Shown here piece by piece: positions 1-9,356 of a DNA stretch of 64,000 nucleotides; within the stretch, counting starts at the first letter, position 1; the number at the start of each line of letters is the position of its first letter. A program made the translations under genes and the position numbers. Under the pieces are notes generated by a model. That model was given only the letters and a program-made list of their open reading frames with translations, had not been told where the DNA came from and did no database searches. Source of the stretch: Bacteroidales bacterium (GTDB taxonomy: Bacteria; Bacteroidota; Bacteroidia; Bacteroidales; P3); assembly GCA_017542345.1 (NCBI GenBank), contig JAFXXI010000008.1, forward strand, positions 1 through 64,000, given 5' to 3'.

Positions 1-2
1 AG

Positions 3-626
3 ATTGCCGACAACCTGATACGCTCGGGTGCCATCGACATCATCGTCATCGACTCGGTGGCGGCCCTGACGCCCAAGGCCGAAATCGACGGCGACATGGG
101 CGACAGCAAGGTGGGCCTCCAGGCGCGTCTGATGAGCCAGGCTATGCGCAAGCTGACGGCCACCATCAGCAAGACCAACTGCTGCTGCATCTTCATCAAC
201 CAGCTGCGTGAGAAGATTGGCGTGCTCTTCGGCAACCCCGAGACCACGACCGGCGGCAACGCGCTGAAGTTCTACGCTTCGGTGCGTATCGACATACGCC
301 GCACCCAGGCCATCAAGGACGGCGACCAGAATATTGGCAACCGCGTGAAGGTGAGGGTGGTGAAAAACAAAGTGGCGCCGCCGTTCCGCACCTGCGAGTT
401 CGACCTGATGTTTGGCGAGGGCATCTCACGTCTGGGCGAGATTATCGACCTGGGCGTCGACCTCGACATCATCCGCAAGAGCGGCTCGTGGTTCAGCTAC
501 GGCGAGAGCAAGCTGGCACAGGGTCGTGATGCGCTGAAACAGCTGCTGCGCGACAATCCCGAACTCACCGACGAACTCGATCAGAAGATTCGCGCCGCCT
601 TGAAGGAAAAGCAGGCTGAAGAATGA
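3..626 (+). CDS. recA: Recombinase RecA, C-terminal part (cut by window edge)
   Basis: This is the last 207 residues of RecA, the ATP-dependent strand-exchange protein of homologous recombination and SOS induction. The reading frame is open from base 3. Visible landmarks are the Walker B strand ([11 protein letters not shown]), the L1 region ([18 protein letters not shown]), the L2 DNA-binding loop ([13 protein letters not shown]) and the C-terminal domain with an acidic, lysine-rich end. The ATP-binding P-loop lies upstream of the window. The stop codon overlaps the start of the next gene by four bases (ATGA), so the two are probably co-transcribed. Identification is secure from the L2 motif alone. 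Confidence 0.97.
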   Translation: MADNLIRSGAIDIIVIDSVAALTPKAEIDGDMGDSKVGLQARLMSQAMRKLTATISKTNCCCIFINQLREKIGVLFGNPETTTGGNALKFYASVRIDIRRTQAIKDGDQNIGNRVKVRVVKNKVAPPFRTCEFDLMFGEGISRLGEIIDLGVDLDIIRKSGSWFSYGESKLAQGRDALKQLLRDNPELTDELDQKIRAALKEKQAEE

Positions 627-1342
627 AAAGACTGACGATACTGATGGCTTTGCTGCTGACAGTGTCCCTGTCGGCGATGGCGCAGGACGTGGTGCGTGAC
701 AGTGTGACTGTCGGCACCGACAGCCTTGCTGTTGACGACAACGACACTATCGATGTCGAAGAGAATGTCATCGGCGCCAAGCAGGTGCAGCAGCGGCATA
801 AAGCCAAGGAGGCCAATGTGCTGGGTGCTCCCGTCTACTACGACCTGCACGGCAATGTGCTGGGCGAAGGCGGTGCGGCATCGGGCAAGACGTCGGCAGA
901 CGGAGTCTACCACCGTCCGAAGCATCACTATCTCAACAGTCTGGACAATCGCTACAGCTCCATCTTCGTCGAAGGCGAGCTGTTGATGGGCTCCAGCAAT
1001 GTGGGGGTGGGAGCCAACTTGACCGTACTGCCCAACCGATGGGGCGGCTACGGGTCGGCGGTGTTCGGAGTGGACGGAAGCAATTTCTCGTTGGGTCCGG
1101 CGTTGCGCCTGTCGGGTCCGGAGAGCAGCATGGACTGGCATCTGTATTGCGGTCTGGTGCTGGGCGAGCGGCACTTGGGCGCCGAAGGCGGTCTCCGCAT
1201 GGCGCTCCCCAAGGTGAGAGGTGAGTTTTGCTGGACATCGGTGTCGATGGGCGTGCTGGCGCTCAACGGCGACGTGTGCATGACATTTGGCGTGAGCCTC
1301 GACATGCTGGCCGTCCTGTCGATTATGGCGTGGCTCTACTGA
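623..1342 (+). CDS. Secreted or outer-membrane protein of unknown function
   Basis: This 239-residue protein starts with a clear signal peptide ([20 protein letters not shown], cleavage likely before QDVV). A polar, Asp/Thr-rich stretch follows to about residue 60. The last 140 residues are rich in Gly and alternate polar and hydrophobic residues, as in small outer-membrane beta-barrels, and the chain ends in a hydrophobic WLY. I do not recognise a family. It overlaps recA by four bases and ends nine bases before the RSH gene, so it sits inside a recA-rsh-mazG run. A role at the outer membrane is inferred only from composition. Confidence 0.75.
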   Translation: MKRLTILMALLLTVSLSAMAQDVVRDSVTVGTDSLAVDDNDTIDVEENVIGAKQVQQRHKAKEANVLGAPVYYDLHGNVLGEGGAASGKTSADGVYHRPKHHYLNSLDNRYSSIFVEGELLMGSSNVGVGANLTVLPNRWGGYGSAVFGVDGSNFSLGPALRLSGPESSMDWHLYCGLVLGERHLGAEGGLRMALPKVRGEFCWTSVSMGVLALNGDVCMTFGVSLDMLAVLSIMAWLY

Positions 1343-1351
1343 TAAAGGAAC

Positions 1352-3592
1352 ATGGCAGAGGAATATGTGATAGACGAGGTGCGCGAAGAGCGCGAGATAC
1401 AGGAGCGGTATGAGGAGCTGATGGCTGCCTGCCGCGACCTGAAGCCGCTGACCCGCCAAGAAGAGGCACAGATACTGCGTGCCTTCCAGCTGGCCAAGAC
1501 GGCTCATGCCGGCACGCGGCGCAAAAGCGGCGAACCCTATATCTTCCATCCGCTGGCGGTGGCGCTGATTGCCGTCAAGGAGGTGGGCCTCGGCCCCATC
1601 GCCGTGGTCTGCGCCTTGCTGCACGACGTGGTGGAGGACACCGAGATTACCCTCGAAGAGCTGCGCATGCTCTTCGGCGACAGGGTGGCCACCATCGTGG
1701 ACGGGGTGACCAAGATCGACGACGTAATGGTGATGCAGCAGGCCGAGAGCAAACAGGCCGAGAACTATCGCAAGATACTGCTGTCGATGTGCAACGATGC
1801 GTATGTCATCTTCCTCAAGCTTTGCGACCGGTTGCACAACATGCGTACGCTGGGCTCGATGAAGGACACCAAGAAGCTCATCATCGCCAGCGAGACGTCG
1901 TACCTCTACATACCGTTGGCCCACCGACTGGGCCTGTATGCCATCAAGACGGAGTTGGAGGAGTTGGTGATGCGCTACACCAACCCCGAGAAATATGCCG
2001 AGATTGAGGCCAAGATAGCAGCCAAGAGCAGCGTGGCGGAGAAACTGGAGGAGTGTCTCTATGCTCCTGTGCGCCAGATGCTCGATGCCGCAGGATACCA
2101 ATACACCGTCAAGACCCGCATCAAGTCGGTCTACAGTTGCTGGAAGAAGATTGAGAACAAGCATGTGGACTTTGACGAGATATATGACCTTTTCGCCATG
2201 CGCATCATCCTGCACGGGGTGCCGCGCGAACACGAGAAGGAGGAGTGTTTCAAGGTCTACGCGCTGATAGCGGACAAGTTCACCCCCAACCCCACACGCT
2301 TCCGCGACTGGATTAACCACCCGAAGAACAACGGCTATGAGAGCCTGCAGGCCACGGTGATGACGCCCGAGGGAGTGTGGGTGGAGGTGCAGATACGCAC
2401 CGAGCGCATGGACACCATTGCCGAGAAAGGTATGGCGGCGCACTTCCTGTACAAGGAGGCGCATCCCGAGGAGCAGGTGGAGAATAGTCCTGTGGAGGAG
2501 TGGCTACAACAGATACGCACCTCGCTGGAGAATAGCGACAAAAGCGCCCTGGATTTGGTGGAGGAATTCAAGGAGAGCCTCTATACCAAGGAGATATACC
2601 TCTTTACGCCGCAGGGCGAGAATATCGTGTTGCCCAGCCGCAGCACGGTGCTTGACTTCGCCTTCGCCATCCATTCCGATCTGGGCCTGCATTGTATCGG
2701 CGCCAAGGTCAACGCCCGGCCGGTGGCGGTGGGCTACAGGCTGCATACGGGCGATCAGGTGCAGGTGCTGACATCGAAGAAGACCCTGCCACAGCCCGAC
2801 TGGATAGAGCAGTGTCATACGCCGCGCGCCAAGGATGCTATCAAAGACTTCCTGCGGCAACAGAAGAAGAAATACGCCATCGAAGGCAAGAAGAAGCTGG
2901 AGGGCTACCTGTCGGGATTGCACCTGATGAATAACCCGCAGAATTTCGGTCAGTTGAAGCGTTTCTTCAACCAGAAGTCGGACGTGGATTTGTACTACGA
3001 CTTGGCTGTGGGTGCCATCACAGAACACCAGGTAGCGGAGTGCTTCGGCAAGGCGCGTCCCGCACCGCAGCTGTTCTTCCTCGACCCTTACAAGGACCTC
3101 TTCAACGGTGCCGCCCTGACGGGAAAGTCGCAGGAGAAGACTCGCACCTCACGCCCCTTCCTGCTTGATAAGGAGTACGAGAACTACCCCACCGAGACGG
3201 CACCCTGCTGCAAGCCGGTGCCTGGCGATCAAGTGGTCGGTATCGTGCAAGAAGGGAAAATCATGGTGCACCGCACCAATTGCAAGGAGGCGATGGACGA
3301 GATGGCCAACCACGAGAACCACACAGTACGTGCCAAGTGGCGTCCGGGCGAACAGTTGTCGCTGCTCACCGGTATTGCCCTCACGGCTATCGACAGCAAA
3401 GGCCTGCTGCAGGAGATTACACGCCATATCTCCGAGGAACTCGACCTCAACATGCGTGCCATCACGCTGGAGGCGTCAGAGGGTGTAGCGCGGGGCATCA
3501 TCATGCTCTATGTGGAGGATGTGGAGAGTCTTAACGGTCTGATAGAGAAACTGAAATCCATCGATGGAGTCGAAGACGTACACCGAATCTGA
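1352..3592 (+). CDS. rsh: Bifunctional (p)ppGpp synthetase/hydrolase (RelA/SpoT homologue)
   Basis: At 746 residues this is a full-length RSH enzyme, which makes and degrades the stringent-response alarmone (p)ppGpp in the cytoplasm. The HD hydrolase domain (about 50-200) keeps the metal-binding HD of LLHDVVEDTE, so hydrolysis is expected. The synthetase domain (about 250-370) has RIKSVYSCWKKI, the DLFAMRII strand, NGYESLQ and VEVQIRT. A TGS domain (about 410-470, EIYLFTPQGENIVLP), a Cys-rich segment (TAPCCKPVPGDQ) and a C-terminal ACT domain follow. The intact HD motif points to a bifunctional Rel/SpoT-type enzyme rather than a hydrolase-dead RelA. The 3' end overlaps mazG by 29 bases. Confidence 0.96.
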   Translation: MAEEYVIDEVREEREIQERYEELMAACRDLKPLTRQEEAQILRAFQLAKTAHAGTRRKSGEPYIFHPLAVALIAVKEVGLGPIAVVCALLHDVVEDTEITLEELRMLFGDRVATIVDGVTKIDDVMVMQQAESKQAENYRKILLSMCNDAYVIFLKLCDRLHNMRTLGSMKDTKKLIIASETSYLYIPLAHRLGLYAIKTELEELVMRYTNPEKYAEIEAKIAAKSSVAEKLEECLYAPVRQMLDAAGYQYTVKTRIKSVYSCWKKIENKHVDFDEIYDLFAMRIILHGVPREHEKEECFKVYALIADKFTPNPTRFRDWINHPKNNGYESLQATVMTPEGVWVEVQIRTERMDTIAEKGMAAHFLYKEAHPEEQVENSPVEEWLQQIRTSLENSDKSALDLVEEFKESLYTKEIYLFTPQGENIVLPSRSTVLDFAFAIHSDLGLHCIGAKVNARPVAVGYRLHTGDQVQVLTSKKTLPQPDWIEQCHTPRAKDAIKDFLRQQKKKYAIEGKKKLEGYLSGLHLMNNPQNFGQLKRFFNQKSDVDLYYDLAVGAITEHQVAECFGKARPAPQLFFLDPYKDLFNGAALTGKSQEKTRTSRPFLLDKEYENYPTETAPCCKPVPGDQVVGIVQEGKIMVHRTNCKEAMDEMANHENHTVRAKWRPGEQLSLLTGIALTAIDSKGLLQEITRHISEELDLNMRAITLEASEGVARGIIMLYVEDVESLNGLIEKLKSIDGVEDVHRI

Positions 3593-4238
3593 AGCTACGG
3601 TTGCATTTCACCGCCTAAGCGAAATACTCAACACGCTGCGACGCGAATGCCCATGGGACAAGGTGCAGACCATGAAGAGTTTGCGCTACCTGACCATCGA
3701 GGAGGTGCACGAACTCTCGGAGGCCGTCGTCAGTCAGTCTGCCGATGACATCAAGAAGGAACTCGGCGACTTGGCCATGCACATCCTGTTTTACTGTAAA
3801 ATTGCAGAGGAGCAGGGACTTTTCTCTACGGCGGATGTCTATAACACCATCTGCGAGAAGCTGATAGACAGGCATCCGTTCATCTACCGCAAAGAGGAGT
3901 ATCACGGCGAGAGCTGGGAGCAGTTGAAGATGAAAGAGGGACGGCGCAATGTGTTGGAGGGGGTGCCCGACAGCCTGCCGTCGCTGGTGAAGGCGGTGAG
4001 GATGCAGGAGAAAGTGGCCGGTATGGACAAAAAAGAAAGCCCGGACAGCGGGAATGCTATGTTGCATTCTGCGTTGCCCGAGCTTGAAGGACTGGACGAT
4101 GGGATGTCGGAGGAGGCATTCGGCGAGCTGCTGTTCGCGCTGGTCGACTGGGCCAGACGGCATGGCATCAATGCCGATGATGCACTATGTGGTGCCAACC
4201 GCCGCTTCAAAGAGCGCTATGCAGCGCCTACGGAGTAG
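3564..4238 (+). CDS. mazG: Nucleoside triphosphate pyrophosphohydrolase MazG
   Basis: MazG hydrolyses nucleoside triphosphates to monophosphates and pyrophosphate. In other bacteria it also lowers (p)ppGpp or clears damaged nucleotides, which suits its 29-base overlap with the RSH gene. The 224-residue protein has the family's all-alpha NTP-PPase signature: CPWDKVQT near residue 30, LTIEEVHELSEAV, then KELGDLAMHILFYCKIAEE with the metal-binding Glu and Asp residues, and DRHPFIYRKEE. It is a little shorter than the roughly 260-residue E. coli enzyme. The C-terminus ends in the usual NRRFKERY helix. The 3' end meets the oppositely oriented capsule operon with an 11-base overlap, and I see no hairpin terminator there. 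Confidence 0.93.
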   Translation: MESKTYTESEATVAFHRLSEILNTLRRECPWDKVQTMKSLRYLTIEEVHELSEAVVSQSADDIKKELGDLAMHILFYCKIAEEQGLFSTADVYNTICEKLIDRHPFIYRKEEYHGESWEQLKMKEGRRNVLEGVPDSLPSLVKAVRMQEKVAGMDKKESPDSGNAMLHSALPELEGLDDGMSEEAFGELLFALVDWARRHGINADDALCGANRRFKERYAAPTE

Positions 4239-4974
4239 TTCCTTGATGCTTTACTATCAGCTGTTTGGCGATGTTTTTCAAGTATTGTAGGCTGGCTTCG
4301 GCCATCCATCGGGGGCCAAAGGGCATCCACCGTTGCGGGTGTGTGTTGAGGAGCAGGCTCTTCTGGTGTATGGGGTGCTTCAAGTTGCTGATAGCGTGAA
4401 TAATGTCATCGCTGGTGCGGAAGGTTAGCCCTTCACGTTCCCACTGCTCTTGGTATTGTGGCACTTTGTCGCGCACGCTGACGCGGTAGCCGTCCCAGCG
4501 ACGTCCTGTATCGGTGAGGTAAAGGGTGGAGGAGAAATCGGTGTCGAGCATGGGCTCGTAGTCGATGCCAAGAGAATGGATATCATGCTGATTCCAAATA
4601 TCCTGGCTGTTCCATGGCGAACGCGGACTGCCGTGGGCGCAGGCGGTGTGGACGGGTGCCAAGGCGCGCAACCGTTCGAGGTTGGCGCAGAAGTCATCAT
4701 AGGCTGCATGGAGATTGCCGTGACAGGTGGTCAGGCTCTCGTAATGGTAGCCGGCCTCATGTCCAAGGGCGACGATGGCGCGGATAGTGTCAGCATGGCT
4801 CTCAAAGTGCATGGAACGAAAGTAATACGTTGCATGCATCCCCATGTTGGCCTCCAATTGCGCCACGCGTAGCGAATATTCTGGCCGCAAATCTACATCA
4901 TGCCTGATTCTATGGCTTTTATGTGACTTTAGTGCAGTGAGTAATTCGCTGTATTTATCAAGGGTAAAATCCAT
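4228..4974 (-). CDS. NodB-like polysaccharide deacetylase family protein
   Basis: This 248-residue protein is the last gene of the 35-gene capsule operon. The start MDFTLDKYSELL is chosen because its ATG overlaps the upstream stop by one base (TGATG); a longer in-frame reading exists but lies inside DUF354. The segment RHDVDLRPEYSL matches the first motif of NodB-fold carbohydrate esterases, and GHEAGYHYESL occupies the place of the second motif. The usual H-x3-H metal pair is not obvious, so it may be a divergent or inactive deacetylase. Location suggests removal or editing of an acyl group on the polymer or a precursor. Substrate unknown. Confidence 0.75.
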   Translation of the reverse strand: MDFTLDKYSELLTALKSHKSHRIRHDVDLRPEYSLRVAQLEANMGMHATYYFRSMHFESHADTIRAIVALGHEAGYHYESLTTCHGNLHAAYDDFCANLERLRALAPVHTACAHGSPRSPWNSQDIWNQHDIHSLGIDYEPMLDTDFSSTLYLTDTGRRWDGYRVSVRDKVPQYQEQWEREGLTFRTSDDIIHAISNLKHPIHQKSLLLNTHPQRWMPFGPRWMAEASLQYLKNIAKQLIVKHQGTTP

Positions 4975-6014
4975 CAGAGTTGTTCTAAATAGTTGACGAA
5001 GAATGCGGTTGGGTCGACCATCTCGTTGAGCATCAGCTGGCGGCGCGACTGCCATTCATTGTGCAGGGCGTCAGGCTCCATCGACAGCAGACGGGTGATT
5101 TGTTGGAGCATGTCGTCGAAGTGGTCGGGGGTATAGGCATAACAAAGTTGGTAATTGTTTTCCAACATGTTTGGAACCGATAAACGTCCGGCAAAGGTGT
5201 TGCATTTGAGCGCTGGCACGCCGAGCACGGCGGCTTCGGAGGTCATGGTCTGGCTGTCGCCAAGGAACATGGAACTGTAAGCCATGAGCGAATGTATCTC
5301 CTCGGGCGGTATCGGCAGGCGGTAGGGTTCGAACTCAGGTTCTATGGTGCGCTCGGAAGTGATGATTACGCGGCCGTGGGGTTTGAGCAAGTCCACCAGC
5401 GTCTGTTTCTGCTCGAGGGTGAGTCCCTGTTGCCCCACGTCATGGTGCCCCTTGAGTGCCACAAAACGCATGATGAAGAACCGCTCGCCGGGCTGGAGAC
5501 CAGCATGTTGCAGTACGACGGGGTTGGGCGTGAAGCGGTTGGGGTGGAGGTAGGCCAGTTCATGGGTGCCGTGGTAGTAGACGGTGTGGCGAGTCTTGCG
5601 TCGGATGCAGTCGGGAGTGAAGACGACATCGGTGAGGGGATGTCCGTATTTGGTAATCAGGGGCTCCGCCTTGTCGTCGTCGTCGTCGAACATGAAGGCT
5701 TTCATCGAGGTCAGTTTCGATACATGGCTTAATACCAGTCCGCTGCTGAAGCCCCAGTCGATATGGTTGCGTCGCACATAACGTAGCAGCTGGAGGTCCT
5801 GACTGACAACGGTTTTTGCTTTGCCAGCCAGAGAATCTTTTTTGCCACCCAAGTCAACCCAGGGTGTCATTCCGTAGTGCTCCATGAGCCGCTTGGCCAC
5901 AGGGATGTCGCGAACCGCGTAATGTATCTTATGTCCACGGCTTTTCAGTTCTTCGGCCAAAGGATGCATCAGGTGCACATGTCCCGGATGTCCGATATCA
6001 ATCAGAATGTTCAT
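4974..6014 (-). CDS. DUF354 family protein (GT-B-like fold)
   Basis: A 346-residue protein of the DUF354 family, found in archaeal and bacterial surface-polysaccharide loci and resembling GT-B glycosyltransferases or the UDP-GlcNAc epimerase fold. The start MNILIDIGHPGHVHLMHPLA carries the family's N-terminal signature. Near the C-terminus, GDSQTMTSEAAVLGVPALKCN resembles the sugar-nucleotide binding loop of GT-B enzymes. An Asp run (DDDDD, residue about 115) is encoded by a GTC repeat on the plus strand at 5672-5688. It sits between a FemAB/GNAT-like gene (12-base gap) and the NodB-like gene. Probably a glycosyltransferase or sugar-modifying enzyme; the reaction is not known. Confidence 0.8.
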   Translation of the reverse strand: MNILIDIGHPGHVHLMHPLAEELKSRGHKIHYAVRDIPVAKRLMEHYGMTPWVDLGGKKDSLAGKAKTVVSQDLQLLRYVRRNHIDWGFSSGLVLSHVSKLTSMKAFMFDDDDDKAEPLITKYGHPLTDVVFTPDCIRRKTRHTVYYHGTHELAYLHPNRFTPNPVVLQHAGLQPGERFFIMRFVALKGHHDVGQQGLTLEQKQTLVDLLKPHGRVIITSERTIEPEFEPYRLPIPPEEIHSLMAYSSMFLGDSQTMTSEAAVLGVPALKCNTFAGRLSVPNMLENNYQLCYAYTPDHFDDMLQQITRLLSMEPDALHNEWQSRRQLMLNEMVDPTAFFVNYLEQL

Positions 6015-6026
6015 AGAGGTGTGGTA

Positions 6027-7085
6027 TCAGTGCCGAAGCAGTTTTGTAAACTTCTGATAGTATGATTTTAGCGTTATGCGGAGGTCCTGTAGAAAGCGGT
6101 AGCGGGAGAATACCATCACTGGTACAAAGGCGTAGCGGGAGCCGAACTTCTTTTTGTAATGGCCTACACCGCCAAATATGAAGTCAGTGGCGTCGCGGTC
6201 ATGCATCATGCGGATGGCTTCCCATACCATCAACTCGTTGGGACAATGATGCATATATTGCTGGTAGCTACCTCCTGTGAAGTAAGAACAGACACCATTA
6301 CAGAGGGTGAAAATACCCGACGACATGGAGATCTCTTGTCCGTTGTCGTCAGGCCCCACTACCTGTAGCATCAGCACATAGTCGGGGAATAGCGAACGGC
6401 AGAGGGCCAGCATGTTTTTCTCGCGCTGACAGGGAAGGCCGCTGCTGTTGTGGCGGCGCAGAACGTCAAGGATATGGCTATGGTGTTGATGTACAAATGC
6501 CTCAATATCTTCTGCACGGGTTATCATTTGCACACGGAGGCCTTCTTTGCGGGCTTTGTTGATGGCATATTTGCACGATTTGTAGTGCAGGTTGGCCCAT
6601 AACTCCTCCTCGGTCGGGCGCATGTCGAGGTGGAAGGTATAACGTGGCTGGTAGTGGATGCCGGCAGTGTCGAGCAGCGAATTGTGCCAGTCATCAATCC
6701 ATTCGGCGCTGTCGGTGCACAATCGCCAGTCGCAGATCTGGATGTAGTCAGCCTTGTGGGTGTGTAGCAGCCAGTGGGTTAGCTCTTTGTATATGGTAAT
6801 TCGTTCCTCTTGAGGAACAGACTGTTGCAGGCAGAGTCCCTGGGCGTAGGTGCCGGTGCCCATGGAAGGTGCCGACACGATGCGCAGACCCAACCAGCGA
6901 CGTGAGCCGACGAAGTGGCCGATAATGTTATCGTCTTGGCGCACCTCAACTACAAAGGGCCGTACGCCCATGCGTTTCAGGTAGGTAGCCCATTGTTGCG
7001 TGAAGAAGCAGGAACGGTCGGCAGCCTGCTCCAGTAGCAGCCAGTGTTCGGCGGTGGGGGTGATGACAGAGAACCGATAGCTCAT
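6027..7085 (-). CDS. GNAT/FemAB-like acyltransferase (BioF2-like domain)
   Basis: This 352-residue protein has the double-GNAT layout of the FemAB/BioF2-like group. The first half contains FFTQQWATYLKRMGVRPFVVEV and a Gly-rich turn (APSMGTGTYAQGL). The second half contains the hallmark DMRPTEEELWANLHYKSCKYAINKARKEG, equivalent to the Fem motif in which a helix precedes the acceptor site. FemABX proteins transfer amino acids from aminoacyl-tRNA, while other members of the fold use acyl-CoA; which applies here cannot be told. It overlaps the related gene at 7082-8086 by four bases (ATGA). A role in acylating an amino sugar of the polymer is inferred. Confidence 0.8.
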   Translation of the reverse strand: MSYRFSVITPTAEHWLLLEQAADRSCFFTQQWATYLKRMGVRPFVVEVRQDDNIIGHFVGSRRWLGLRIVSAPSMGTGTYAQGLCLQQSVPQEERITIYKELTHWLLHTHKADYIQICDWRLCTDSAEWIDDWHNSLLDTAGIHYQPRYTFHLDMRPTEEELWANLHYKSCKYAINKARKEGLRVQMITRAEDIEAFVHQHHSHILDVLRRHNSSGLPCQREKNMLALCRSLFPDYVLMLQVVGPDDNGQEISMSSGIFTLCNGVCSYFTGGSYQQYMHHCPNELMVWEAIRMMHDRDATDFIFGGVGHYKKKFGSRYAFVPVMVFSRYRFLQDLRITLKSYYQKFTKLLRH

Positions 7086-8086
7086 TTCTTCAGATGGTTA
7101 AGTAATGAAATGACAGTACATCCGGCTTTGTAAATCAGCGGGTTGTTTACTTTGAGGAAGCGTCCGTGTTCTACCAGCGTGCCGCCGAACTGTGCTTTGA
7201 AGTCGCGGACACCATAGCTCTCGCCAGGCTTGCCGGCACCCATATAGTCGAAACGCGGACAGCCGCTTTGGACAGCACATCGCAGGCCGGCATAGGTGGC
7301 AAGTTCCGAGGGGTAGAGATTCTTATAGGTGTCGTCCATACCACATACATACCACTCGTAACCTACTTTTCCCGGCAGTTCAATATATGCCATACCGCCG
7401 ATGACGTGGCCTTGATAATTGACGGTCAGTATCTTTGCCATGGGCTGGTGAGCCAGTTGCAGAAAGAATTCTTGTGTCGGCAAGGGCTTCTTCACCTTGT
7501 GGCGGTAGAGGTGGGTGAGAATGCGGTAGAATTCAGCGACTTCGGCTTCGGTAGTAGCTTGTTCGAGGGTGGCTCCATCGCGCAGACCCACACGGACATG
7601 ACGTTTGCGAGTGCGGTTTAGATGACTATCGACGGCCTTAACGGAGGAGGTGTCTTGATGGAAGTTGAGATGAGGGACATATTGAAAACCACAGGCCTCG
7701 AAACTTTGGCGCCAACGGGAGTAGTCGTTGAGGTTGCGGGTCTCGATGTATATGCTGCGGTGCTTCATCGTTTGGATGGTGGCTTCGAGCAACATGCGGA
7801 GGGCAGCGTCGGAGATGTCGTCGGCGAGCAGAGGCCCCCCACTGATGATGGCCCTCGCGGTAAGCCGTCGTTTCAAGCGACCCCCTTCGCCCTGTATCAG
7901 GCATAAGACCAGACCTTTGAGGGAGCCCTCCTCTTCGATGGCTAGCACTTGGACATCGTAGAGGCGAAGGTTGGAATAGAAGACAAACATTTCGGGCGTT
8001 TGGAAAACACTGGACACGGAGGACCGATCTATCAGCGTCTGCCATTGTGCTCGGTCGATATCGGTAATGTCAGTTAGCAGCCTCAT
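7082..8086 (-). CDS. FemAB-related acyltransferase
   Basis: A second FemAB/GNAT-type protein, 334 residues. The N-terminal half opens with a domain seen in peptidoglycan-bridge enzymes (WQTLIDRSSVSSVFQTPEMF). The middle has HLNRTRKRHVRVGLRDGATLEQATTEAEVAEFY, the usual Fem-like helix plus acceptor segment. The C-terminal half has IGGMAYIELPGKVGYEWYVCGMD and ELATYAGLRCAVQSGCPRFDYMGAG, typical of the second GNAT lobe. It overlaps the CapK-like gene by 17 bases and its downstream paralogue by four. Two adjacent paralogues may act in sequence or as a heterodimer, as FemA/FemB do. Substrate not known. Confidence 0.82.
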   Translation of the reverse strand: MRLLTDITDIDRAQWQTLIDRSSVSSVFQTPEMFVFYSNLRLYDVQVLAIEEEGSLKGLVLCLIQGEGGRLKRRLTARAIISGGPLLADDISDAALRMLLEATIQTMKHRSIYIETRNLNDYSRWRQSFEACGFQYVPHLNFHQDTSSVKAVDSHLNRTRKRHVRVGLRDGATLEQATTEAEVAEFYRILTHLYRHKVKKPLPTQEFFLQLAHQPMAKILTVNYQGHVIGGMAYIELPGKVGYEWYVCGMDDTYKNLYPSELATYAGLRCAVQSGCPRFDYMGAGKPGESYGVRDFKAQFGGTLVEHGRFLKVNNPLIYKAGCTVISLLNHLKK

Positions 8087-9356
8087 TGATGATGGATAGA
8101 TGTTTGTTGCTGGCAGTCAGATGCAAGGCGTCGACAAGAAGGATGTCGATATCGGCTCCGAGAACGGACGACCAGTGGTCAATGATACGTTGACCGTCGG
8201 CGGGTGAGTAGTGTTCGTTCACCACCAGGCGGAAAGTAATGTTGCCGTTGGCATGGTGCACCACCTGCCAGCCGTCGACCGAAGGGAAGTTGTCGGCGAA
8301 AAAGTGGGTGAAATTGTGCACGGTAAGCAGTTGCCCGTTGGCTTCGAGCAGGGTCTCGCACTGGCGCCCCATGATACGGACGATTTTTCCATCCCGGACT
8401 TCAACAAGATCTTGGGTGTCGTAGCGTATGAATGGATGGGCGAGATTCCAAAGGTCGGTGCTCACCACACGGCCGATACCGTTAGTGACATGATTGCTGT
8501 CGTTGTCAAGCACTTCGATGATACCGTAGTAGCCGGTGGTGCGATACCCGTCATGCGCCGGGATCTCGTAGGTGTTGGGTGTGCCTTCGCAGCTGTAGGA
8601 GTCAATGACGTCACAGCCAAAAGCACGCTCGATCTCTTCGCGATAGGCATCGGGGAGGGTGGCGCCGGTGGTGAAGATATGTCGGGGACGATGGCTGTAG
8701 CCTGGGTGGCTGTTGCGGTAGCGGGCCAGCAGATAGAGGGGGCTGGGGTAAGAGCGGATGAATAGAGGTTTAGAATGCTCGATTCTGTCTAAGATAGATA
8801 CCAGTGTTTCGTCGGTAATGGAGTAGAAGGGGACAAAGAGACAGTTGTTGGCAAGGTCCTGGAGGTTCTTGATTTTGCTGGGTCGTTTGCCGTTGGTGAT
8901 TTTCATGTAGCGGTCGCCCAGATGGTAGCCAGCCTGGTACCAGGTGCGGAGTTTGGCGGCCATGTTGACAGAATAAGACAGCCGAGTTTCATAGAAGGAG
9001 AACGGCTCTCCGGTACTGCCGCCCGACCGCGTGGCCATACGCTCTTTGTCAGGGAAATGCATGGCGGAGAAACGTTCAATGCCTTCCTGTCGCATGAGCT
9101 CTTTGTTGACCACGGGCAGTTGGTCAAGGGTGATAGTGTCGGGATACAATCCATGGGTGTGGAACCAGTCATGGTAGAAGGGAACCTCCGTGGATACATA
9201 CACAAGGAGTTTCTGCAGGCGGTCTTTCTGGAAGGCTTTCAGTTGGTTGGCGTCCCAGTCCTCGGCGACGCGCAGCAGCCGCAGGTATTTATACACCTGC
9301 TCTCCGCGAATCAGGTCGCTCAAGGGCAGGATGAGGTGTTCATGCAAGAATGCCAT
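8070..9356 (-). CDS. CapK/phenylacetate-CoA ligase-like adenylate-forming enzyme
   Basis: At 428 residues this matches the PaaK/CapK group of acyl-adenylating ligases. The N-terminal part has LQKLLVYVSTEVPFYHDWF, the ATP loop is MATRSGGSTGEPFSFYE, and the middle contains PRHIFTTGATLPDAYREEIERAFGCDVIDSYSCEG followed by an acidic strand. Such enzymes activate a carboxylic acid as an acyl-adenylate and often a CoA thioester. CapK homologues recur in capsule loci without an assigned reaction. It is followed at once by two GNAT-fold acyltransferases, which suggests that the activated acid is passed to them for attachment to the polysaccharide. Start ATG chosen; it overlaps the upstream stop by 17 bases. 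Confidence 0.87.
   Translation of the reverse strand: MAFLHEHLILPLSDLIRGEQVYKYLRLLRVAEDWDANQLKAFQKDRLQKLLVYVSTEVPFYHDWFHTHGLYPDTITLDQLPVVNKELMRQEGIERFSAMHFPDKERMATRSGGSTGEPFSFYETRLSYSVNMAAKLRTWYQAGYHLGDRYMKITNGKRPSKIKNLQDLANNCLFVPFYSITDETLVSILDRIEHSKPLFIRSYPSPLYLLARYRNSHPGYSHRPRHIFTTGATLPDAYREEIERAFGCDVIDSYSCEGTPNTYEIPAHDGYRTTGYYGIIEVLDNDSNHVTNGIGRVVSTDLWNLAHPFIRYDTQDLVEVRDGKIVRIMGRQCETLLEANGQLLTVHNFTHFFADNFPSVDGWQVVHHANGNITFRLVVNEHYSPADGQRIIDHWSSVLGADIDILLVDALHLTASNKHLSIINEAAN

Noticed and set aside
581..2464. Long open reading frame on the minus strand opposite recA and the RSH gene
   Set aside because: It is a mirror frame of GC-rich coding DNA, rich in His, Leu and Gln, without any recognisable domain, while the plus-strand genes have full family signatures.
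5672..5688. GTC trinucleotide repeat
   Set aside because: It simply encodes a short Asp run in the DUF354 protein and is too short to be a notable microsatellite.
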